Shown: positions 10,251 through 22,735, numbered from the stretch's first letter. The stretch is DNA of 64,000 nt from Cephalotus follicularis (GCA_001972305.1 BDDD01000567.1:1-64000); one strand, 5' to 3'. Notes: generated by a model not told the origin, from the letters alone. A program made the numbers and translations.

Positions 10251-11720
10251 CAGCCTATGAGATCGACGCCTACCGTGCATGGTAGGGTATATGCCATGGA
10301 TCAGGGGGTCGCGGGAGGATCTACATCAGTGATAGGAGGTACTATTGGTATCTCTCATCATATGGCACTGACTCTTATAGATCCAAGCTCATCCCATTCC
10401 TACATTGCATCACATTTTATATGCCATGTTAATGTGGAGCCCGGGCCTTTGCCTTTTGTGATAGAGGTTAGTACCCGAGTGGGAAAGTCTGTTATTTCAG
10501 AATGGGTATCCAAGTCTTGTGTTACAGATCGTCGGCCGTGTTTTGCTAGCAGATATTATAGTGTTGTCGATGGGTGATATGGATTTGATCCTTGGGATGG
10601 ATTGGTTAGTGGCACACTATGCTCATGTGGATTGGTACGGGAAGGTCTTAACCTTCAGTATGCTAGTACAGTCTCAGTTCCAGTTTGTTGGGACATTAGA
10701 GCACCAGCCGGTTCATATGATATCGGCCCTTCATACTGATAGGCTTATGAGATCGGGTGGTTTCCTAGATCATGTGACAGATAATAGGAAATGGGTGCCG
10801 AGGTTAGAGGATGTTTCGGTTGTTTATGAATATCCGGATATGTTCCCAGATGAGCTACCATCATTACCACCTGAGAGGGATACGGAGTTTGTGATGTATT
10901 TGCTTCTAGGGACGGCACTGATATCTAGAGCTCCTTATCGTATGGCCCCTCCTGAGTTGAAAGAATTGAAGGTTTAGTTGCAGGAGTTGCTCGATAGAGG
11001 TTTTATCAGACTGAGTGTTTCCCCCAGGGGAGCACCTGTCTTGTTTGTGAAGAAAAAGGATGGATCCCTTCAGATGTGTATCGATTATCGGTAGCTTAAC
11101 GGGGTTACTATTAAGAATAAGTACCATTTGCCGCATATCGATGAGTTGCTTGGTTAGTTGAAAGGTGCATCAGTGTTCTCTAAGTTGGATTTGAGATCAA
11201 GATATCATCATCTCAGGGTTAGAGTGTAAGACATTCCAAAGACGGCTTTCAGGTCAAGGTATGGGCACTATGAGTTTGTGGTGATGCTGTTTGGGGTGAC
11301 CAATGCCCCTGCCGCATTCATGAGTCTGGTGAACAGGGTGTTCAGCCCGTATCTCGACCAGTTCATCGTAGTCTTCATTGAAGATATCATAGTGTATTCC
11401 AGGAGTATGGAGGAGCATAAGGAATATTTGCACTTGGCATTGCAGTTTATGACAGATCATCGATTGTATGCCAAGTTCGGCAAATGTGAATTATGGTTGC
11501 CAAAGGTGGCTTTTCTGGGTCATGTCATTTCCAGTGCTTGTTTGTTAGTGGATCCAACTAAGATAGAAGCAGTAAAGGACTGGAAACGGCCAACAAACGT
11601 GTCTGAAGTCCGTAGTTTCTTAGGCTAACAAGGCTATTACCGCCGCTCTGTCAAAGGATTCTCACGGATTGCTACACCATTGACTAGATTGACACGGAAG
11701 AGGACAACGTTTGTTTGGGA
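10251..11720 (+). pseudogene. Gypsy A pol part 1: protease and reverse transcriptase
   Basis: Protease-like segment with TLIDPSSSHSYIA (plant Gypsy elements usually have DPG or DSG at this site), then ILGMDWLVAHYAHVDW. RT begins around PYRMAPPELKELK and continues through [19 protein letters not shown] and [11 protein letters not shown] to SEVRSFLG. The expected FIDDI box reads FIEDI, so the first catalytic Asp is Glu. Frame change near 10550 and stops near 10977, 11093, 11157, 11228 and 11627. Interrupted at 11721-11725 (TSD) by element B; resumes at 18786. Confidence 0.88.
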
Positions 11721-11725
11721 TGACA

Positions 11726-14411
11726 TGTAACACCCCGTAACTTTTTGGAGCTTTAAGAGTTCTTTTTAAGTTGATAAATATGCTTTCTTTTAAGTTTTGG
11801 GCTTATGTGTAATAATGGACAAGAGGAGGAAGTGTTAAGCCAAGGTTTAAGTGAGAATTGTGGAAGTTGGAGGACTTAAGTGCCAAGATTGTTGGGATTA
11901 GTGTCGAGATATTTTGGTGTTAGCCTTTCTTCTCCTAGCTTCTGCCGAGTAGAGTTTAGAGAGAGAGAGAGAGAGAGAGAGAGAGCTCTAGTTTTCTTCT
12001 TCTTCTTCCTCGTTCTTGCGCCTAGACCAGTAGCAGTTGAAGCTTTTCGAGCACAGTAGTTGAAGAAGCAGACAAGGAAAAGGAAAGAAGCAGACAAGCT
12101 AGAGGAAGAGAGTAGCAGAAAAGATGAGAAGTTAACGTTGAAGGAAGTGGCAAGAACTGTGAGCGGGACATCATTTCCTTTAAAAAATTCATTGTACATC
12201 ATATGTTCTTTGAGAATCCTTTTCCTCAGATTCAGTTTGAGTAAGTGAGTTATGATGGGAAGTTGTTTTCCCTAATGTCCTATGTTAACCATTCTTTTTT
12301 AGTGGAGTGTTCCCAGAGTCCAGAGCAAGATGTTATGTATCCTTTATATCGATCATCTTCGGATGAGATGACGTGTACGTGTTCACCCCCCTCCTCAGCA
12401 TACCTATTGTCTATGATGGGTTGTTGAGCGAGTCTGCCCCTGGGTTCCATACCTGGATCTCCTTACATTGTGGCTAGGACAGTGTACAGGGTTTGAGTGC
12501 AGCCAAACACATATGTACAAGCTCTTCCCTCCTCAGCCTATCATCACAGGATGAGAAGTTGAGTGAGTTTGTCCCTGGGTTCCATACCTGGATCTCCTTG
12601 CATTGTTGCTAGGATAATGTATAGCGGTTGAGTACAGTTGAGCTAAGTTATCAGATACAGTAGTATAGAGAGCCTTTCAGTAGGTTTTCTAGAGGAGGAC
12701 CTTGTCCTCGGACTTTTAGTCCCCAACCCAGCGTTCAGTGAAGCAGTAAGCAAAGTACAAATGAGTCGGCCGGTAAGTTGCCCAGCTCGGCTTAGGCCAA
12801 AACAACAGAAAGTACAGATGAGTTGGTATGTAAGCTGCCCAGCTCGGCTTAGGCCAAAAAAAAAACCAGCTCAGCTCAGGCCACTATAAGTTGGCAAGTA
12901 TATTTATGTAATCAGCAAATCAAGCACAGCAGAGAAAAGCCAGTTCCCAACTTAGTTGTTCTCCTCGGGTGTTTAGCCGGGAAGGACCCCAGTTCTTTTT
13001 CAGATCTCTTTCTTTTAAGCAGTTGTATTCTTATGTTTATTTCAGCTTTCATGAATATTCTAGAACTATCTAAGCAGAGAAAAGAGTAAGTTTTCTTCAA
13101 GTACCTTGAGCGGTCTTTATTGTATGCCATGACGTATATTTTGCTTATAGCTCACTTCCCCAATTGGGATATTAATCATGTTTACGGTAAGTTTTCTTCA
13201 GCGCATTCCTTTCATGAATGCAACGGAGGATGTTTTCTTCCCAGTCACTTAGTCAATTGGACTAATCCCCTCACATATTGTTTTGCAGATCAGCCAACCA
13301 GAGGAGACCATCCAGCCCAGCAGTAGATAGCTAAGAAAGGTAGTTTTTGAGCTCAGTACCATGGAACGTCAGCCCGGCATTTAGCTTTGCATTGCATTGG
13401 GCATTCTTTCGGGTTCCCTTACCTCCTTTTTGTTGTAGGGTTGCCGGGAGATGTTTTGCTATGATATTCTTTTGATGTAAAGAAAGATAAGGATATGTTA
13501 TTCTTTTGTCGTGCCTGGGGAGGCAGTGTATGTTATGCCAGGGCACAAATATGTAATGATTTTATACTTTCAAGAAAGTTTATGGATGTTTTGAGATAGT
13601 AGATTTGTTTATTTTGTGATTTCGTGGATATTTCATGTCATGAGTTTTTAGTTATCAGATATATCCCGGGTACTGGGGAGCCCTTGGGTTTCTAGCGGGG
13701 GACAGCCCAGCAGGGGTGCTATTTTTATTCTTGGGAGCACGGGTTATGTTTAAAGAGATTTACCCCGGGGAGGCAGGGTGTCCCGAGGGTGATGACGATG
13801 TTGGGTTTAGACAAGGGAGCAGGGAAGGTGTCCCTGGAGAGAGTGGCCAGGGGTGCCATGTTGGAGTAAGGCCCGTGACGAGTTATATGTTAAGTGCTTT
13901 ATGTTTTAAGTTAAACGGTGCGTTTGATGTCTGTTTTGTTATGTGATCCTTAGGGACGTGCAGAGGAGGTTGTACGCCGGGGGACAATATATGTATGCGT
14001 GGTCTCGAGTGTGGAGTTTAAGTGATCACATGAGGCGTGCGTGGTATTCTCCCCGGGCGCTTATGTTGGTTTCTCCCCGGGCGTTAGTTATGCGCAGCGT
14101 TTTGGAACTTGAGCTAAGGATGTTTTAGCCCGAAAAGGAGAAAGACTCGAGGACAAGGGGTGTCCCCGGCCATGTTGGACCACAGGTTGTTAAGAGAGCT
14201 CGTGAGAAGCACATGAGCGCTATCTTCCGGGGCTTTATGTTTGTTGCGCTTGTAGCCCAGGTCTTCTCTACGGGCTTTTTGCGGGATATGTTCCTGGGGA
14301 GTTTTAAGACAGCTCCTCAGACAGTTTTAGTTTGAGAGGGTTGTTGGCAAGAGGAGCGCCATCCCTGGCAAGACACGTGTCCCATAGAGTTAGCAGGAAC
14401 GGATCCTGACA
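11726..14411 (+). mobile_element. Element B 5' LTR
   Basis: 2686 bp starting TGTAACACCCCGTA and ending CCTGACA. A GA microsatellite lies at about 11958-11985. An internal duplicated block ('ttccatacctggatctcctt') occurs at 12446 and 12578, and a 'cagctcggcttaggcc' unit repeats at 12780-12880. It lacks about 40 bp near 11895 that the 3' LTR keeps. No gene: frames here (such as 11876-12202) are low complexity. Confidence 0.93.
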
Positions 14412-14414
14412 ACA

Positions 14415-14427
14415 TGGTATCTGAGAG
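14415..14427 (+). other. Element B primer-binding site
   Basis: TGGTATCTGAGAG three bases after the LTR, matching initiator Met tRNA 3' complement except one or two bases. Confidence 0.85.
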
Positions 14428-14539
14428 TAGGTTTGGGTTTTTTCTTGTGCTTTCTATGTTAGTTAGTGGGATATCTTTTGGGTTGCATTCATGCATTTCA
14501 TCTAGGTTACGACGATACCATGATACGTTAGTATGTTGC

Positions 14540-15670
14540 TATAGAAGTCGATGCACCTTGGACTCGTAGCGCTATTCGTGGCAGTGGTCGGGGCAGAGGA
14601 AGAGGCAGAGGAAGAGTGAATCCTCGCCAGACTGTGGAGCAAGAGGTTCCTATAGAAGAGCCAGAGGAGCAAGCGAATGTGGGAGCATAAGGACAGGGAG
14701 CTCGATAGGTACCAGAGGAGCCTATCCCAGCAGCGCAATCAGCCGCGCGTATGCCTCTGCCAGTACCTACCAGTGGACCTATGGAGATGATGCAGGCACC
14801 AACGATGTGGGCTCAGACTATGGGTTTAGTCAGACCCTAGCCTCTTCCGATCGAAAGCATGCAACGGTTAGGTGCGATGTTGTTTGAGGGAACCGGAGAC
14901 CCCATGGATGCAGAGGTATGGTTGAACCACCTTGAAGAGATCTTCACGTGGCTTGACATAGCAGAGGATTCACGGGTAAAGAGTGCATCCTTCTTTCTTG
15001 CAAGAGGTGCTGAAAGATGGTGGGAAGCTCTTGTAGCTTAGCACGAGAGCTCGGCAGAGATCACATGGGAGAAGTTCAAGAAGGAGTTAAGCAGTACTTC
15101 TTTCGACCTACGTTTGTTCAAGAAAAGAGAAGAGAGTTCTTTCATCTGCGGCAAGGAAACGGATATGTGTTCCAGTACGAGTACCAGTTCATGGAGTTGT
15201 CACATTTTGCTCCAGCCCTTGTAGTAGATCAAGATGAGAGATGTCAAAAGTTCCTGGAAGGACTAAGATTCGAAATCAGGCACATGGTATCCGTCACCCC
15301 GTGGTTGGTGTTCGGCGATTTGGTGGAAGCTTCCAAGAGAGTAGAGTCCAGCTTAGCAGATCAGCAGGAGCGTCAAGAGCAAGGACGGAAGAGATCTTTA
15401 TCTCAAGCAGAGCAAGCAGAGAACCCCTCCAAAGTTCAGAAGCAGTGGTGACCTCAGTCCTTAGGCAACACCTGAGGTGGAGCCTCTCAGCAGACACAAA
15501 CTGCCCCAATTGCTAGCAATGTACAAGGGAGTTCCTATTAGAGAAACAGGTTACCTCTGTGCCAAGTTTGTGGTAAGTCCCATTTGGGGGAATGCAGGAA
15601 AGGAAGTTAGGGATGCTACAGATGTGGCGAGGTCGGGCACATAAAGAGAGATTGTCCCCAGCAATCTCTT
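14540..15670 (+). pseudogene. gag: Element B gag
   Basis: Retrotrans_gag-type protein in broken frames. A Gly-Arg repeat (GRGRGRGR) comes near the N-terminus, then FEGTGDPMDAEVWL, ARGAERWWEAL, a frame change near 15040, then FHLRQGNGYVFQYEYQFMEL and FLEGLRFEIRH. It ends in a good zinc knuckle, CYRCGEVGHIKRDC, near 15618-15660. Stops near 14689, 14840, 15040 and 15450 make this copy dead. Gag would coat the element RNA; with no pol, the element relied on a partner. Confidence 0.85.
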
Positions 15671-16037
15671 AGTGAAGTGATGACTCCCATGGTAGCACCA
15701 GCAGAGAAGCAGGCTCCAAGCAGTGGAGTAGCTAGAACAAGCCAGCAGGCGATAGCACCAAGAACAAGTTTTTCAGCACCTTAGAGCAGCACCGCCAGAG
15801 CTAGTGGTGGCAGACCTCCAAGCAGAACAGGGGCTACAGCAATAGTTTACTCCCTTCTTAGAGGGGCGGATATGACAGCACCAGACATGCCACCAGGTGA
15901 GATCTTGCATTCTATGTTTCTCCTTTAGTAGGAAGTTAAGTTATAGTATCTGTTAGTTGAGCATGGTTGCAGAGAATCCCTAGATGATAGAATGGTTTTC
16001 CCTACGGTTAGACTTGAGGAATTTTGAGGACAAAATT
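15671..16037 (+). other. Element B gag tail and 3' untranslated region
   Basis: Begins as a Ser/Pro/Ala-rich tail after the zinc knuckle. It ends in a short stretch near 15990-16040 reading FPTVRLEEF then a stop, resembling the end of a Gypsy pol. That may mark where pol was deleted. No other gene visible. Confidence 0.5.
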
Positions 16038-16054
16038 TCCTAAGGTGGTGAGAA
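16038..16054 (+). other. Element B polypurine tract
   Basis: The purine-rich stretch CTAAGGTGGTGAGAA directly precedes the 3' LTR start at 16055, the position of the plus-strand primer. Confidence 0.75.
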
Positions 16055-18780
16055 TGTAACACCCCGTACCTTTTTGGAGCTTTAAGAGTTCTTTTTAAGT
16101 TGATAAATATGCTTTCTTTTGAGTTTTGGGCTTATGTGTAATAATGGACAAGAGGAGGAAGTGTTAAGCCAAGGTTTAAGTGAGAATTCTGGAAGTTCGA
16201 GGACTTAAGTGCAAAGCTTGTTGAGGAAGATTCCAACTTCCAAGACATATAATGGTTTAAGTTGGGATTAGTGTGGAGATATTTTGGTGTTAGCCTTTCT
16301 TCTCCTAGCTTCTTCCGAGTAGAGTTTAGAGAGAGAGAGAGAGAGAGAGAGCTCCAGTTTTCTTCTTCTTCTTCTTCCTCGTTCTTACGCCTAGACCAGT
16401 ACCAGTTGAAGCTTTCTGAGTGCAGCAGTGGAAGAAGCAGACAAAGAAAAGGAAAGAAGCAGTCAAGCCAGAGGAAGAGAGTAGAAGAAAAGAAGAGAAG
16501 TTAACGTTGAAGGAAGTAGCAAGAACTATGAGTGGGACATCCTTTCCTTTAAATATTTCATTGTACATCATATGTTCTTTGAGGATCCTTTTCCTCAGCT
16601 TCAGTTTGAGTAAGTGAGTTATGATGGGAAGTTGTTTTCCCTAATGTCCTATGTTAACCATTCTTTTTTAGTGGAGTGTTCCCAGAGCCCAGAGCAAGAT
16701 GTTATGTATCCTTTATATCGATCATCTTTGGAAGAGATGACGTGTACGTGTTCACCTCCCTCCTCAGCGTACCTATTGTCTATGATGGGTTGTCGAGCGA
16801 GTCTGCCCCCAGGTTCCATACCTGGATCTCCTTACATTCTGGCTAGGATAGTGTACAAGGTTTGAGTGCAGCCAAACACATATGTACAAGCTCCTCCCTC
16901 CTCAGCCTATCATCACAGGAAGAGAAGTTGAGTGAGTCTGTCCCTGGGTTCCATACCTGGATCTCCTTGCATTGTTGCTAGGACAATGTATAGCGGTTGA
17001 GTACAGTTGAGCTAAGTTATCAGATACAGTAGTATAGATAGCCTTTCAGTAGGTTTTCTAGAGGAGGACCTTGTCCTCGGACTTTTAGTTCCCAACCAAG
17101 CATTCAGTGAAGCAGTAAGCAAAGTACAGATGAATCGGCAGGTAAGCTGCCCAGCTCGGCTTAGGCCAAAACAACAGAAAGTACAGATGAGTCGGCAGGT
17201 AAGCTGCTCAGCTCGGCTTAGGCAAAAAAAAATAGAAGCTCAACTCAGGCCGCTATAAGTTGGCAAGTATATTTATGTAATCAGCAAAGCAAGCACAACA
17301 GAGAAAAGCCACTTCCTAGCTTAGTTGTTCTCCTCGGGTGTTTAGCCGGGAAAGACCCCAGTTCTTTTTCAGATCTCTTTCTTTTAATCAGCTGTATTCT
17401 TATGTTTATTTCAGCTTTCATGAATATTCTAGAACTAGCTAGGCAAAGAAAAGATTAAGTTTTCTTCAAGTACCTTGAGCGTTCTTTATTGTATGCCATG
17501 ACGTATATTTTGCTTATAGCTCACATCCCCACTTGGGATATTAATCATGTTCATGGTAAGTTTTCTTCAGCACATTCCTTTCATGAATGAAACTGAGGAT
17601 GTTTTGTTCCCAGTCACTTAGTCAGTTGGACTAATCCCCTCACAGATTGTTTTGCAGATCAGCCAGTCGGAGGAGACCCTCCAGCCCAGCAGTAGATAGC
17701 TAAGCAAGGTAGTTTTTGAGCTCAGCACCATGGAACGTCAACTCGGGCGTTTAGCTTTGCATTGCATTGGGCATTCTTTCGGGTTCCCTTATCTCCTTTT
17801 TGTTGTAGGGTTGCGGGGAGATGTTTTGTTATGATATTCTTTTGATGTAAAGAAAGATAAGGATATGTTATTCTTTTGCCGTGCTTGGGGAGGCAATGTA
17901 TGTTATGCCAGGGTACAAATATGTAATGATTTTATACTTTCAAGAAAGTTTATGGATGTTTTGAGATAGTAGATTTGTTTATTTTGTGATTTCATGGATA
18001 TTTCATGTTATGAGTTTTTAGTTATCAGGTCTGTCCTGGGTGCTGGGGAGCCCTTGGGTTCCAGCGGGGGACAGCTCAGCAGGGGTGTTATGTTTATGCT
18101 TGGGACCACGGGTTATGTTTAAAGAGCTTTACCCCGGGGAGGCAGGATGTCCCCAGGGTTATGATGATGTTAGGTTTAGGCAAGGGAGCAGGTAAGGTGT
18201 CCCTGGAGAAAGTGGCCAGGGGTGCCATGTTAGAGTAAGGCCCGTGACGAGTTATATGTTAAGTGCTTTATGTTTTAAGTTAAACGGTGCATTTCATGTC
18301 TGTTTTGTTACGTGATCCTTAGGGACGTGCAGAGGAGGTTGTACGCCGGGAGACAATATATGTATGCGTGGTCTCGAGTGTGGAGTTTAAGTGATCACGT
18401 GAGGGGTGCGTGGGTTTCTCCCCGGGTGCTTATGTTGGTTTCTCCTCGGGCGTTAGTTATGCGCAGCGTTTTGGAACTTAAGCTAAGGATGTTTTAGCCT
18501 GAGAAGGAGAAAGAGCCGAGGACAAGGGGTGTCCCCGGGCTTGTTGGACCACAGGTTGTTAAGAGAGCTCGTGAGAAACACGTGAGTGCTCTCTTCCGGG
18601 GTTTTATGCTTGTTGCACGTTTAGCCCAGGCCTTCTCCATGGGCTTTTTGCGAGATAGGTTCCTAGGGAGTTTTAAGACAGCTCCTCAGGCAGTTTTAGT
18701 TTGAGAGGGTTGTTGGCAAGAGGAGCGACATTCCCGGCAGGACACGTGTCCCATAGAGTTAGCGGGAACGGGTCCTGGCA
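16055..18780 (+). mobile_element. Element B 3' LTR
   Basis: 2726 bp, TGTAACACCCCGTACC...GGTCCTGGCA, collinear with 11726-14411 and only slightly diverged, with the extra 40-bp block and a GA microsatellite at about 16330-16351. Open frames here are noncoding. Confidence 0.93.
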
Positions 18781-18785
18781 TGACA

Positions 18786-19058
18786 GCTGTGAGCAGAGCT
18801 TCAAGGAGTTGAAGCATCGCTTGATTTTCGCGCCAATTTTGGCCTTACCAAAGGGTAATGAAGGTTTTGTGGTATATAGTGATGCATCATGGAATGGTTT
18901 GGGCTGTGTCTTGATGTAGTATGGAAAGGTAATTGCTTATGCCTCAAGGAAGTTGAAGCCTCATGAGGAGAATTGCCCCACTCATGATCTGGATCTAGCA
19001 GCAATAATCTTTGCACTACGCAAGTGGAGACGTTATTTGTATGGCACAAAGTTTGAGG
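18786..19058 (+). pseudogene. Gypsy A pol part 2: RNase H start
   Basis: Continues A's frame after the B insertion: CEQSFKELKHRL, FVVYSDASWNGLGCVLM, then a TAG codon, [23 protein letters not shown] and [17 protein letters not shown]. This is the RT-connection and RNase H region of Gypsy pol. Interrupted by solo LTR C with TSD TGTAC. Confidence 0.9.
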
Positions 19059-19574
19059 TGTACTGTTCACGATTTTTGAATGTTTTAAAATTTATACCGC
19101 AAGTGCACGGTTGTGCAGTAACAGGTCGAAGGCTAGGAAACAAGCTAAATTAATTTTAATCTATCCAACCTAGACGAAGTATGCAAAATCAAGGGTTGTT
19201 TATCAAAATCTACTCCTAAACATGCAAAATAAACTAAACTACTGATACAGGAAAGAAAGGCGTCGACGCTTTGTCACTAAGCGTCGACGGTATGACTTGA
19301 AACAATGAAAGCGTCGATGTTAAGCGTCAGCGTAACTATGAAATAACACTGAAAGCATCGATGCTATTGAGGGAAGCGTCGACGGTTAAGCAAGCTGGGA
19401 AAAAAATAAAACAAAATAAAACAGGTAAACACTATATTAACATAACAAAATTAAAACTGGATAAAAGATGTAAGATTAAATCGGTTTTAGGGTATAGAAA
19501 CTCACCATAGATTATATTGAATAAGTTACTTACTTGAATGAGCAAACCTTGGTAACCAATGGCAGCAAGGTCAA

Positions 19575-19735
19575 TACGGAGTGCGACTTTGATGACAAAT
19601 CGTATGAGTAGTCATAATAGGTCTATACAGAGTGTGGCAGCGACGACAAGTCGCATAAGTAGACATTCTATGTCTATACAGAGTGTGTTCGGTGTGACAA
19701 ACCGTATGAGTAGACTCCATTGATTGCGTTAAAAA
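19575..19735. repeat. 60-70-bp tandem units in element C
   Basis: About two and a half imperfect copies of a unit containing 'gtatgagtagac' and 'tctatacagagtgtg', noncoding. Confidence 0.7.
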
Positions 19736-19999
19736 CCATTCATTCAGCAACATTCTTATTCACCGACAAAGTATTTGTGGATTTTAATCAAACAGACAAA
19801 GTGTGTGTGAATGCAGAAAATTGAAGAATAAATCAAAACTTCAAGGATTTTATTAATGGAGTTGAATCAATACAATCTAGGCTTTGTTCTAACCCTAAAA
19901 ACCTTGAGAAATTAGCTACTAAACATTGAAAATAAACTTACAAAAACTAAAGGAAGAAGAAGGCGGCTAAGAGGGAAGCTCACACTGTGTATGGCCGGC

Positions 20000-20030
<31 letters not shown>

Positions 20031-20293
20031 CCTTGCGCACAGCTCCCTCGCTCTTGCGTTCTCTCCTTTGGCGTAAAATGAATGCGCCATACTCAAAAAC
20101 ATTTGTGTTATGGGCCCATTTTTTTAAAAGTCGAGGCATTACACTAGTAATCATTATGCTCTAGTGCTTTGTGTGAATTTCCAGAAGATGAACCATACTT
20201 CTCACAATTGTCGCTAGTACTTAGGTCTTGCCTGGCTTGCAATGGTACTGGTCATCTTCTTGCGCATATCTCTCTCTCTCTTGTGTTCTCTCC

Positions 20294-20305
<12 letters not shown>

Positions 20306-20348
<43 letters not shown>
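20306..20348. repeat. (TA)n(CA)n microsatellite
   Basis: A TATATA run (20292-20308) passes into about 20 CA repeats. The ORF reading HTHTHT here is an artefact. Confidence 0.95.
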
Positions 20349-20350
<2 letters not shown>

Positions 20351-21391
20351 ACAAACTGATTAAAAGCAGAAATGAAATAAACTAATTACAATCCGGGCAA
20401 AAATCAAAACTTTCCACTTTTGTTGTTGCCGTAAGCGTCGACGCTTTCATTTAAACCGTCGTCGGTTTGTCACTTGTCATTTGGTGTTGGCGCTTTAAAA
20501 TACAAAGGAAAACTTGATCCGCGTTTTAGTTGTTAAGCGTCGACACTAATGTGGAAAGCGTCGATGCTTTGTACGTGAAATAACATTAAGCAGACTTGAA
20601 TGATGTTGGCGTTTTGTGCAAAGGTAAAGCTCCTAACTAGCAGACTTGACGCCACAAGAGAACATGCATGTCGAGCAAACCATGAAGAGAATCTGATCAG
20701 TGCATGAAATGAACTTTCTGAGCATGCAGTGTTAGCAGAGCATGAAACCAGACCAGCCAAACACATTGCCGAGCGGAGAACATAATGCCAGACTAGTAAT
20801 GCTTGCAAGACCATGAAATTCCAACTAGAATGTAATTGTACCGAGCATACCTTGGATTTTCGAGCATCAGACTCGAAAATTTGGCAGAGGAGTGTTAAAA
20901 ATGCCGAGCAAAGAATGAACGTGCCGAGCATGGATGCCAAGAAAACTATCAAGAACATCCGAGCAGACCAACAATGCAAACCAGTGCTAGTCGGATCAAA
21001 TCATGGGATGTTGTGGTGATCAGACCATTAAGTTCAGAGCAAAGCAGGCTTTGCAAAGCAACATTGCTGAACAATCAAACCAGAGCACCAAGTCAGAGAA
21101 AGCCATAAGAAAATGCTAAGCGAATCAGAGAACATAGTTGGTGTAGAGAAGCTAAGCGTCGACGCTTCTAATGTACCATCAACGCTTTAAATTTAAGCGT
21201 CGACGCTTTAAACTAACCCGTCCACGCTTTAAACTGTAATTTGTGCCAATTTAAGTCAATTTTACTGCACTTTGCTCGTTTCTCCCTTGTACCTACAAAT
21301 CAATTATAAACAACCCAAGTAATCTGATCAAAGCATAAAAATATAACAATTAAGTCGTTAAAAAAAACATATTTTTATGCTAAACATGTAC

Positions 21392-21577
21392 ACATATCAC
21401 AAGAGCTTGAACCATCTTTTCTGTCAGAAGGACCTGAATATGAGACAGAGGAGGTGGATGGAGCTCCTCAATGATTACAACAACGAGGTACAGTACCATC
21501 CAGACAAGGCTAATGTGGTGGCAGACACTTTGAGTCGCCAATTAGCCTACTTGACGGTTTTCCAGATTTAGGCACGA
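21392..21577 (+). pseudogene. Gypsy A pol part 3: RNase H end
   Basis: After element C the frame resumes as [20 protein letters not shown], followed by [20 protein letters not shown] and ADTLSRQ. This is the RNase H C-terminus and connection to integrase. A stop lies at 21568. Copia D interrupts it at 21578-21582 (TSD CCATG); the frame resumes at 31215. Confidence 0.9.
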
Positions 21578-21582
21578 CCATG

Positions 21583-22735
21583 TGAATAAACTACAAGAGG
21601 GGGGGGAATTGTAGTTTCTAATAATTTAGTTAACTTTTTCACAAATTCAAGTTAATACTATGAACACGATGTATATATGCAATCAAAGGTAAATAAATAA
21701 AATAATTAAAGAGAGAGAGTAAGAGAGTTGCAAACACGGTTTTAGAGTGGTTCGGCTTAACTCTTGCCTACGTCTACTTTTCCCAAGGATCTCCTTGAGT
21801 TTCCACTAGTCTCTGAATAAATTTGCAGGCATTATTCGGTGCACTTTTACACTTTGTCCGTGATTGACCTCAATCACTTACAATTCTTTGGGTTCACTCC
21901 CCTACTACAATCAAGGTTTATAATGAAGATTTTGTGTTTGATCTTAACCTCTCAAAGGTTGGATTTTACAAGATAAAAACTCTCAAACTAATATGAATAA
22001 CAATAGGCTAAGGCACAAAAAGAACTTTGATATCAAGCTTTGATGATCTTGGTTGGACTCTTTGCAATTGATGTTGTTTCCTCTTTGTATATTGATCACT
22101 TGTATACTTGTTGTTATTGTTCTTCTTGTTCTCTTTTTGTTTATAGCCATTTTTTATTTGAAATATCCATTGGTAGTGTCATGGTGCTTGTTGCTTCAAA
22201 GACGGCGCATTAAAAATCTGCCAGAAATTGTCTCCAGTGCGCAAAGCGTCGACGATGTTCTTCAAAGCATCGGTGCTTATATGACCGTTGGAAGTTTAAA
22301 TTTGAATCTTTGCTCTAAGCGCTGGCGGTCTTGAATTTTGGGGTCGACGGTTGTCCTCAAAGCGCCGACGGTTTGCGTTGAGCGTCGACGCTTTGGGAAA
22401 TTTTGATTGACCCAAAAGTCCCTGTTTTTAACCGCTGATGTAGCCCTCTTAAGCACTGGCGCTTAGCCTCAAAGCACTGATGCTTTCCTCAGAGCGTCGA
22501 CGATTGGACAATTTCTTCTTTGCTTGTAATGCTTCCAACTGTTGGCGCTTTGTTCCCAGCTTTCAACGATTCCCTTAAGCGCTGACGCTTACTTTTAAAG
22601 CGTCGACGCTTTAACCTGTAATTCCAATTTTCTGGTTTGTTTTGCAACATTCTTTCTTTTCTTGCACATAAAGAAACTTTGTTAAAATACAAATATGTTA
22701 TCATCAAAATTAGGATTGAGACATAAATGTCAAAA
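21583..22735 (-). mobile_element. Copia D 3' LTR
   Basis: 1153 bp. On the minus strand it begins TTTTGACATTTATGTCTC (the paired LTR has TGTTGACA, so a base has changed) and ends TTGTAGTTTATTCA. GTCGAC-type cores lie at 22248, 22269, 22343, 22364, 22384, 22454, 22476 and 22496. A poly-G/C tract lies close to the outer end. Confidence 0.92.

Larger units (their letters stand above)
11726..18780 (+). mobile_element. Element B: gag-only Gypsy retrotransposon
   Basis: 7055 bp with long LTRs (11726-14411 and 16055-18780), perfect TSD TGACA at 11721-11725 and 18781-18785, a primer site and a polypurine tract. The internal 1.64 kb codes only for gag; no protease, RT, RNase H or integrase. Removing B rejoins A's RT/RNase H frame exactly. 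It must have depended on another element for RT and integrase. It carries no GTCGAC array. Confidence 0.93.
19064..21386. mobile_element. Element C: 2.3-kb solo LTR
   Basis: Begins TGTTCACGATTTTTG, ends TATGCTAAACA, and is flanked by perfect TSD TGTAC (19059-19063, 21387-21391). No coding sequence, primer site or internal region is visible, so it reads as a solo LTR. The start has 'ataccgcaagtgcacgg', which I recall from other plant LTR elements (unchecked). It holds GTCGAC cores (19262, 19283 and others; 20430-20580; 21160-21230), tandem 60-70-bp units at 19570-19730, a CT tract near 20000 and an AC microsatellite. Confidence 0.88.

Noticed and set aside
12060-12248. Short lysine/glutamate-rich frames in element B LTRs
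   Set aside because: Present in both LTRs of B, GA-rich leader sequence, differing in frame between the two copies.
20533-20979. 148-aa open frame in element C
   Set aside because: Arises from degenerate repeats (GAGCA and palindrome units) in a solo LTR; no conserved motif.
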